From Hyparrhenia diplandra (Eukaryota > Streptophyta > Magnoliopsida > Poales > Poaceae), in NCBI GenBank assembly GCA_015847255.1, contig JADLZK010002630.1, forward strand, positions 186,001 to 250,000: 64,000 nt of DNA, read 5' to 3'. Shown here in pieces: positions 56,516 through 64,000 of this stretch; position 1 is the first letter of the stretch; each line of letters begins with the position of its first letter. A model generated the notes under the pieces. It was not told where the DNA came from. It saw nothing but the letters and a program-made list of their open reading frames with translations, and made no database searches. Made by a program: the position numbers and the translations under genes.

Positions 56516-57195
56516 TACGGTTAGCAGACACGCCAGGCCATCTTTGAACCAGAAAAAACTGGAGCCACTTTCAAGCCAGTGACTTGACATCCACAAAACA
56601 TGAATGCTAACATGATGAAAGGTGTTGTACTCGATCTTTGTTCACAGTCATCCCTAAAGAATAAATTTCTAAAATTGTTTTTAATCAAATTTTTAAATTT
56701 TGACAAAATTTCTAGAAAGTCCTGTTAATATTTATGTTATCAAATTAGTATCATTAAATTTATCATAGAAAATATTTTTATAACTTGCTCATTATATATC
56801 ATAAATGTTGATACTCTTTTTTCTAAAAAGTTAGTCAAATTTTTAAAATGGTTAACCAAAAATCCCCAAACCTAGACTCAGCTACGCCAGCAGAGGGATT
56901 TTCATTACCCCAGCGCGAAATTCCCTTCCACGGGATTTGCACTCAGGACCTAAGTGGATGTAAATGTGTGTGGGGTACGCCGCGGCGTTTTCACATGCAG
57001 CGCCATCCCAAAATAGCAGACATTGAATCATTGCGGTAAGGGGCGTGCGGGTCATTTGCCATTCGTCGTAATTCCGTGCTGGCTCCCCCAGCGACACATA
57101 TTCTGGGACAAAGGGAGTAACCAATTGAGTTACAACAGATAATTAGTTATTTCATTTTGTTGGTTGCTCAAAGTGTCAAGGCTACTTCTCTTTCC
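56516..57195. other. Spacer with decayed Stowaway-type sequence
   Basis: The AT-rich part at about 56640-56850 (AAATTTTGACAAAATTTCTA, TTATCATAGAAAATA) resembles the interior of grass Mariner MITEs, and TTCTGGGACAAAGGGAGTA (57101-57119) resembles a right terminus. No matching left terminus was found. Confidence 0.35.
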
Positions 57196-57202
57196 CATAG
57201 AT

Positions 57203-57465
57203 TTGTATTTGTAGAGAGAAGTATGTAAGGATGTGGGAAGAAAAAAAAAAAACAAGAGAGATAATATGATTGCATTGTACTTGTAGAGATAAGGATTTAA
57301 GGATGTGGGAAAGAAAAAAACAGAGAGATAATACGATTGCATTGTATGGATGTAAGGATGTGGGCAGGGGGAAAAACAGATAGATAATATGATTACATTG
57401 TATTTGTAGAGAGAAGGATGTAAGGATGTGGGAAGTTAAAAAAAAAAAGAGATAATACGATTGCA
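57203..57465. repeat. Minisatellite, four irregular units
   Basis: Units of about 55-75 bp share TAAGGATGTGGG and GATAATA(T/C)GATTGCATTGTA. Unit length varies by internal gaps. They lie upstream of the acidic-protein gene. Confidence 0.65.
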
Positions 57466-57480
57466 TTCCAAAATAACCGA

Positions 57481-57509
57481 AGAGAGAGAGAGAGAGAGAG
57501 AGAGAGAAG
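57481..57509. repeat. GA microsatellite
   Basis: About 14 uninterrupted GA/AG repeats end in GAAGC. Confidence 0.9.
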
Positions 57510-57732
57510 CTTAAATGGTTAGGCAATAGCTTAGGGTTCTCAATACATAAGTGTTTATTAGCTTATTTTCTGAAAATGATCAAATCATATTAATCTTGTA
57601 AAATACATAATAAATCACACAAGTATTAATGAAAAAACATGAAAGTAATAGCTGATCAAATCATATTTTGACCTATTTACTATTTATTATTAAATTTTCC
57701 TGTTTTGAGCAAAATTATTACCTTTTCTTTTG

Positions 57733-57866
57733 ATGAGCAACAAACCACGCAACGGCCCAGCCCAACCCATGAGCAACAAACCACGCAACGGCTAGTACGG
57801 ACTACGGGCAGACGGAGCAGCGACCAAGCAGCGCCGTTCGCCCTCGTCAACGGTCATATTACCGTT
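57733..57866 (+). promoter_or_regulatory. Cluster of AACGG (MSA-like) motifs in a promoter
   Basis: AACGG cores lie at 57751-57755, 57787-57791 and 57849-57853, and an inverted one (CCGTT) at 57862-57866. The last two form CAACGGTCATATTACCGTTG. The first two sit in a 24-bp direct repeat (57733-57756 and 57769-57792). AACGG is the core of the MSA element bound by three-repeat MYB factors in G2/M genes. CTTTAAAACC (57895-57904) could serve as the TATA box. Confidence 0.45.
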
Positions 57867-58064
57867 GTCCTGCCACAATCCAATCCCACCCTACCTTTAA
57901 AACCACGCGCTCCTCGGCCGCCGTCTTCCCGTCGCCGTCCCCGCTTCCCTTGCGTCTCTCCCGCTCCCTCGCCCGTCGTCTCTTTCCTCGAGCCCCTCCG
58001 CTCCGCCAGCGATCGACGCGCGCCTCTCGCCCGCCTCACCGAGGAGAGGAAGCGCCGCCCACCG

Positions 58065-60218
58065 ATGGCCATGGAGACGCCGTTGTCCACCAGGAGGATC
58101 ACCCGCTCGCTCGCCGCCGCCCGTGAGTCATCTTCTGAATCTTCTCCCAACCTCCTCCTCACCTCTCCGTTTCTTGATCGATTCTTCGTCTCGACGCGGT
58201 CGTTTCTTGGATGGATGGATGGATGGATGGGATGTGTTTCCTGACGTGACGACGCACAACCTAACGATTCATCTTCCTTCACCGCAGAGAAGAGCGCCGC
58301 CGCCGCCGCCGGGTCGGACTCCGCCGCCCTCTTCTCCCGGGGGCCAAGAACGCCGCCGCCGCGGGGAGACTCAGACGCGCCTCGCCCTAAACGACATCTC
58401 CAACGATTCCCCATCGTCGGCCTCGCGGCGGGCGGCCTCCACTCCACCGACACCACACCCGCCTCCACCGCCGCCAAGACCCGACGCAGGGCCGCGCCGC
58501 GTCGCACGCCCGGCTCCGGGGAGGCGCTCCTGCGCGGCCAGGTCAAGGCGCTCCTGCACAAGGTCGAGGAGGAGCAGGGCTGCGCCGCCGCCCTCGTCAG
58601 GCCCGCGCGCATCCAGGCGCTGCTCGGCGTCTCCAGGTCCCCGGCCCAGCTTCTTGCGCCCACGCCGGCCAACACGCCGCAGATCGGCCCCGTCTCCGTG
58701 CCCAAGGAAGGCCTCCTGCTTCATGGTGCCCCCCGTCGTGCCCTGCGTCCTCGACGAAGAGGAACTGCTGATTCCTAAGCTTCAGGTAATGTATTTGTCG
58801 ATTCAGCAATGAATGGGTGCCCCTAGGATGAAATCTTCCAACTCCTCGAGGAACAATAGTCTGCAATTCGACATGTGCATGGTTGACGCTGAAACTTCTG
58901 TACCATTTCATCTAGTATCTTGTTCGTTAACCTTCTTTGTGCACGTACAGGCTAGTTTAGGTGAAATTCTGTACGTCCTGTTGTATGATAAGTTTGATTC
59001 AAGGGTTCTCCCAACTTGTGTTGTCTGTCGTTGGTTTCCTGGTGCGTAGCAACAAGCCAACGAGTAGTAATCTTGATATATGATTGTACTTTCTGGGTGT
59101 TTTCATGCTATGCTGCATTGTCAGGTTTCTTGCATTGTTAGCCGCATCTAGCCCGTTCTCAAATCTCAATGGCATGCTAGCTCTTTCACAGCTGCAAATT
59201 GATGTATAGTATCATCTACTAGTCGAGCAGCAAGTAGTAATCTTGATATATGATTGTACTTTCTGGGTGTTTTTCATGTTATGCTGCATTGTCAGGTTTC
59301 TTGCATTGTTAGCCGCATCTAGCCCGTTCTCAAATCTCAATGGCATGCTAGCTCTTTCACAGCTGCAAATTGATGTATAGTATCATCTACTAGTCGAGCA
59401 GCAAGTACTAATCTTGATATATGATTGAATTTTCTGAGTGTTTTCATGCTGCATTGTCCTGTATTGTTACCTGCATCTAGCCCGTTCTCAAATCTCAATG
59501 GCATGCTAGCTCTTTCAGAAATGTATATCTTGATATATGATTGAATTTTCCTTGAGGTGGCCGTCTAGTCGCTACGCTACTGCATTTGGTCCTAAGGTGT
59601 TTAGCTGCTGCTCCCCTTGTTGTGCAGGTCATTGCAGCTTCCCTGCCTCCACCTCAGGTAGAGGAGAAGCTGGGCAAGTGCCAGCTGAACCGTGCTCTGG
59701 TGTTCGACGACTCCCCTGAGAAGTCGGACGTGTCCAATGGATCAGTCGTCTCGTCATCCGTTTCCCCCCAGGAGATCAGCAGCGCCGGCAGCTACATGGA
59801 CAAGTCATCGTCACCTGAGGACGACAGCTCCTCTGTCTGGTCCACTCAGGTCCATGCCAGCTCCGAGAAGGGCGACGAAGAAGATGAGCTGGGCGTGGAG
59901 GAGATGGCGGCAGAGTACACTGAAGAAGAAGATAAGGAGGAGGACTGGGAAGAAGACAGCGACGACGACTGCTACGATGATCTGTGCGCGGAGATGAGCA
60001 GAATGACCGTGCTGGATGAAGAGGAGAAGAAGGGGCTGCCGCAGTTCGAGGGAAAGCACACCAGGTTCGTCTACAACAGTGACGACGAGGTCGAGCGCGA
60101 GGAGGTGGCGGACGCAGCTGAGGCCAGGGCGGAGCTTGGCGCGCTGATGCTCAAGGGGCTGCCGGTGCCGCAGGGGAGGCACCTGCGCTTCCACGACGAG
60201 GAGGATGACGAGGAGTAA
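58065..60218 (+). CDS. Conserved acidic plant protein of unknown function, three exons
   Basis: Exons: 58065-58122, 58288-58785, 59628-60218, with GT-AG borders. Start MAMETPLSTRRITRSLAAA. Exon 2 holds ALNDISNDSP, IVGLAAGG, TPGSGEALLRGQVKALLHKV then EEEQG, and VPPVVPCVLDEEELLIPKLQ, which look like conserved blocks of a plant family I cannot name. Exon 3 is open for 196 codons: LPPPQVEEKLGKCQLNRALV, then a serine-rich part (SDVSNGSVVSSSVSPQE), then a very acidic region (EYTEEEDKEEDWEEDSDDD) and two similar blocks, GLPQFEGKHTRF and GLPVPQGRHLRF, each before an acidic run. Exon 2 needs at least three small shifts (C runs at about 58380 and 58412, and near 58730). No membrane segment is seen; a nuclear role is plausible from composition only. 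Confidence 0.65.
59064..59520 (+). repeat. 170-bp tandem repeat, 2.7 copies, in intron 2 of the acidic-protein gene
   Basis: The unit begins GTAGTAATCTTGATATATGA at 59064, 59234 and 59405. Copies 1 and 2 are almost the same; copy 3 has internal gaps and is cut short. Near-identity suggests a recent expansion. Confidence 0.85.
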
Positions 60219-61150
60219 GAATGTCAGTTGTGTTCTTGGGTATGATTGCAGTGGTTGTCTTTCCCTGACACCAGCCAAAATTCATTCATTTGGGGGGCTC
60301 TGTTTCTGCAAACCGGTTCATGTCTCCGTTCTTCAGAGAACAAACTCTCTTGTACTAATTCAAATCTTCTGGAATGCAATATACTATTACCCGGTTACTG
60401 AATAAATATGTTTTGTAGCATTCCATTGCATGGCAAGTCTTTATGCTGTCTCTGTGTACTCTGCTGTTTTGGATATCAGTTCCTGGAAAAATTATGGGGT
60501 AAAACCACATTATTACAACTCTGTTTATACAAACCATATTCTTCTTCTAGAATGGAAGCTCTGTATCCTGTGAGGCTGTCACTATGTTTTTTCTTTCATG
60601 AGTGCAAAACAATCGACGAATAATCTTGTACAGTCCAGTTGTGCGATCATCATCTTCAGAGCTGCTCTTGAGAGCCTTGTCCCTTTCAGATACAGGTATG
60701 ACTTATGAGGTGTCATCATCGATTTTGTTGTAAGCATCAGTCGAGAATTTGTTCTGAATATCAAGAGAGTTTTTAGTCTCCGTTGTGAAAGAATTTCGAT
60801 ATGGAAGAAACCGGAGCTGCAGGAGGAGAAATCAAATAGTAGATGTATGGACAGATAGGACGGAAAGCGACATGTGCATTGGCCTGCTGATTCTGACTCT
60901 CGTTTTGTTTACTTGTGCTTTTCTTCATGGCATCGCGTTAAACTCGCCAAATTCTCTGACGTTTGTATCCGTTTGCATTGTCCAGGCGGACACCTTTGTT
61001 TACGCATTGCGCACTGCCTGGTGCCAATCAGTTTAGATTTCCTTGGTACACCTGTCATGGAATCGACGGCGACTGGGTTTACACAGCAATGTTGACATGC
61101 CATAAGTTCCCTATTTTTTAAAAGGAAAAAACAACTAAAATTGCCTGCAA
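60219..61150 (+). other. 3' UTR and downstream spacer
   Basis: A likely poly-A signal, AATAAATATG, lies at 60400-60409, about 180 bp after the stop. Beyond it I see no gene, and the small frames have no domain. Confidence 0.4.
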
Positions 61151-61156
61151 ATCATG

Positions 61157-61735
61157 GGTACCACCTCCTGGAAGTGGATTTGGATAATCCAAAGTATAAA
61201 TGGATCATATTAGCTGTGGATTTAATTGGATGGATGTTGTTTGGAGGTGGATGTCCATTTGCACATAACCCAAACATAGGGGATTGGATTGGATTGAACC
61301 AGCTGCATATCCACATATCCGTGGACCCTCACACTGCCAGCTTCACCTTGCGCTCCCCTGCCGGACTTTCCCACGCCGCTCGTCCCTCTCCCGTCGGACT
61401 TCCAAGCAGCAAGCCTCCTCCCTCTGTCTTTGCTTTCAGGTAATAATTTTGCATGCTTCGAAATCGCTGCATGCATCTTTGAACGAAGAACCCACGTACA
61501 GCCACGTACAGCCAAACGAGGAAGAAGAACCCGTGTTTTTCTCTTTCTTCTCTGAACGAAGTGTGCATGGACTGGACTCGGATTGGACTGGATTAGCAAG
61601 CTGACGGATTGGATTGGATTGGATATTTTAAAAATGTAACTGGTTTGGACTGGACGGTGTCTTTGACAAAGCAGCATATTATTTGGATACGTTAATTTGG
61701 ACGTGGATGTTAATCCAGTTCCAGGAGGAGGTACC
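61157..61735. mobile_element. 579-bp element with 23-bp terminal inverted repeats
   Basis: The left arm GGTACCACCTCCTGGAAGTG... (61157-61179) pairs with the right arm (61713-61735) at 21 of 23 positions. GGATT microsatellite patches lie inside near both sides (61281-61297 and 61604-61622). No target duplication is clear. The interior has no transposase. Confidence 0.55.
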
Positions 61736-63630
61736 AGTTGCAGTGAAGTTAACAGTAAATTGCAGTACAGTTTCACTTTTGCAGTTGCAGTAACGCTTGG
61801 TGAAATGCTCTCAAAAACAACTTATTTCCGTTTTTTTTTTTTTTTTGTGTTGGTTTGGTGTTGTGGTAAAATTTAACACAACATCGCAGCAATTTTTTGT
61901 GAGGTGTTCTGGTTTGTCTATGTTTGTAGTTTCACTTATCACGCCTCATGTTTGTAGGCTTGGCTAGATTTGTATTTGTTCTTTCTTGTAAGTCAAGCAA
62001 ACATGGTAACCAAAACCAAACATTTGTTTTTAAACTTGTTCATGGCAACTTATTATTGCTGCTCCAAGCTATGAAATCCGGAAGAAAGCTTATAGGACCA
62101 AATGCCTTGTGGAGGGCACAAGTCCTCCCTAATGCCTTGTGGAGGGCACAAGTCCTCCCTACCATCTGGGATAATTTCATCGACTTGGACTGAGAGGAAG
62201 AACAAGCGTTGCCGAAGACCATCCATAGGTTTTCCAACAAGCTCATTGAACTTATCGTTGCTTCCCCGCGACATCAATGCTCAAGTCACATCTATGTCAA
62301 CCTCGCTAAAATATCGGCAACAATGAGAGCATGTTCACCTATCAATCATGGTCATGGGTCAATGGCACACGCATGTTCATCTTTGGACATGGAGACCCGA
62401 AAGAAGGATGGATGAGTTAGGTCTCTAAAACATCTCCAGTCACATTTTCTTGCTAGTGATTGCATTCGTTGTGAGATTGTAGTGATCTAGTATTTGCCAC
62501 TAGGGTTCTATTCAATGTGGTTTTCTTATTAATGGTGGTTTTCACCACTCCTATTAGATGGCTTGGAGTATCCACTTTGTTGAGGCACTCAATGGAAGAC
62601 TGTGAGCTGCCTCGAAGATGATTGTGAGGAGCTCTTGTACCATCCTCGCCAGAGTTGGCAAAGAGCAAGTTTAGTGGAATCAGAGCTTGGAGAAGCACAT
62701 TGTAATCAAATAAGCTCAAGACTGTTCATGTTGGAGCCAACCTCTAGGGGTTGTTGAGTTTGTAAATGAGTGATGATCCTTGACTGGCCTCAACGTGACC
62801 GGCATGTCATTGAACCACATCGACATATCTTGTGACATCCTCTTGTGTGGTTTGATCCCTCTACACCTAATTGTTTCTACATGTATTTTTTTAGCCATCC
62901 AAAGATCCATTTGACAACCTAGCAATGGAAAGGGATGAGAAGGGTGTTAGACAGCCTGAAACATAAGGCCCTAAGCTTTAAGAACCATCTCGAAGTGGCA
63001 TAATGCATAATTTAGGCATAGCTTTCAACACTTGCTAGCTACCACAATAATTCGTAGGACATGCCTCAACAAATAGATAAGTTATAATATAGACACCACA
63101 AGTATATTATAGGTGAGTATCGTAACTGAATCCCTGTGATAGATTAGGCACTTAGTACGACTAAACAACAAAAGCAAGAATTAAAACTTAATGAACCAAA
63201 GTAATCAGGTCACCAAAAATGGATCCAAATGTTTACTGGAAGTCCTTTGAGATATAAGTTAGATAAGAGATCAATAACAATGTCGCTTCCCCAAAAGCCC
63301 TCACTCTCTCTGGATTTTGTAAACTACAATGGTAAGGCTTTGTCGTGTTGTCGAAATCTTCCGCATTCTTGCTATGTTTTTGCATATAGCTTTTTGTAGT
63401 GTCTTTATTTTAGTTCTTTATACAAGGGTTAATCGACAGTAATGCGCCGATTGCCCACTAGCGATTAAAGGTAGCAATGATGGACAATTTAAAAATCCAC
63501 AGTTATATATTTTATGTTTGAAAAGTATATAGTAGAGGCTAAGACTAATACAAGTAACTAACAGGTCCTTACTACTATTATATATCTATAGTAACAATAG
63601 ATTGGATTATGATTATGATTACATTTCCTC
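61736..63630. other. Unassigned stretch at the right end
   Basis: A T-run (61831-61846) occurs. The small frames (for example 61948-62193 plus, 62453-62719 minus) carry no recognised domain. The part from 62040 to 62950 has the even base composition of an old transposon ORF, but I could not identify one. Confidence 0.25.
62101..62160 (+). repeat. 30-bp perfect tandem duplication
   Basis: AATGCCTTGTGGAGGGCACA... is present twice without a difference (62101-62130 and 62131-62160). GAGGGCACAAGTCCTCC also forms a small hairpin in each unit. Confidence 0.9.
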
Positions 63631-63634
63631 AAAA

Positions 63635-63775
63635 AATGATTATGATTACATGGAACTCAACCGTGAGTCAGAAGGCATCAAGTGGCCAGGAAACGTGGGC
63701 TGCTAAAATTGAGTTGCCCTCCCTTGGCGGGCATGCCGACGCGCACGCTACCACTACACTAGCGCGTACACACTC
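63635..63775 (-). mobile_element. Possible tRNA-derived SINE
   Basis: On the minus strand CGCTAGTGTAGTGGTAGCGT (63754-63773) fits a Pol III A box (TRGYNNAGTGG) and GGTTGAGTTCC (63655-63665) resembles a B box, though the gap of about 90 nt is long. The minus-strand tail is ATAATC repeats (63605-63653), a tail type seen in SINEs. It is not a functional tRNA. Confidence 0.35.
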
Positions 63776-63880
63776 GCCGTCGAGGTGAGCCCTGCAGCAC
63801 CAGAATTAATATTATTTTATTTAACTGAATAAAACCGTAGGCTGATTGTGGTTGTGGTTTAGCTTCCACGTACTAGAGTA

Positions 63881-64000
63881 CTTCCCTCCATATCAAAATA
63901 ATTGCACATCTGAACTTTTTAGGAGTCAAACTCTTTTAATTTTGACCAAATATATAGAAAATAATATCTATACTTAGATCTTTAAATAAATCTATTACGA
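63881..64000. mobile_element. Stowaway MITE, cut by the window end
   Basis: After TA (63879-63880) the sequence CTTCCCTCCATATCAAAATA matches the Stowaway terminus, and AACTCTTTTAATTTTGACC is typical of the interior. The right end lies outside the window. Confidence 0.65.

Noticed and set aside
57854..58705. 283-codon minus-strand frame opposite the acidic-protein gene
   Set aside because: Antisense to GC-rich exons and promoter; the plus strand has splice sites and conserved blocks, the minus strand none.
63640..63775. Functional tRNA gene
   Set aside because: A-box and B-box-like strings are about 90 nt apart and no cloverleaf or anticodon arm can be drawn; kept only as a possible SINE.

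Overview
The window looks like nuclear DNA of a grass (Poaceae). It has GC-rich exons split by AT-rich introns, Stowaway-type and PIF/hAT-type MITEs, Copia and Gypsy LTR retrotransposons, an L1-type LINE, tRNA-derived SINE sequence and several Helitron-like ends. I see no bacterial or organellar gene. Ordinary host genes are few, and most of the sequence is transposon in origin.

Layout: 1-1.8 kb holds the first exon and promoter of a WAT1/MtN21-type transporter (minus strand), with retroposon tails in its presumed first intron. 1.8-8.2 kb holds a candidate Helitron, a broken nucleolin RRM/RGG fragment and a hAT transposase relic. 8.2-9.9 kb is a solo LTR with a 5-bp target duplication, inserted in the stem of a 30-bp hairpin. 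10.36-11.35 kb is a small internally deleted Copia element with an exact duplication. 11.56-25.32 kb is a Copia element with 109-bp LTRs and an exact duplication; its integrase region is interrupted by a 9.6-kb Gypsy-type element that carries gag only and has three LTRs. 25.3-34 kb holds MITEs, a candidate minus-strand Helitron and unassigned DNA.

34.1-38.9 kb is a xyloglucan endotransglucosylase/hydrolase (XTH) gene of three exons, with two MITEs and an LTR-like piece in its second intron. About 120 bp after its stop begins a 4.5-kb Helitron (39.06-43.60 kb) holding same-strand exon pieces of CCT-zeta chaperonin, chorismate mutase and a TLDc protein. A near full-length minus-strand L1 LINE follows (43.75-49.65 kb). 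50.7-52.7 kb is an intron-containing histone H3.3-type gene with a histone-like promoter, a one-base frameshift and an unusual N-terminal tail. A Stowaway MITE and a PIF/Harbinger-like element come next. 57.7-60.2 kb is a three-exon gene for a conserved acidic plant protein; its promoter has repeated AACGG (MSA-like) cores. The right end holds a TIR element, a possible tRNA-like SINE and the start of another Stowaway MITE.

The likely functional host genes are XTH, the acidic protein, the histone H3 and the WAT1-like transporter. They share no pathway and are not an operon-like unit. Several otherwise conserved exons carry one-base indels, often in homopolymers, so assembly error must be weighed against pseudogenisation. 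Coordinates and motif matches were read by eye without any database search.
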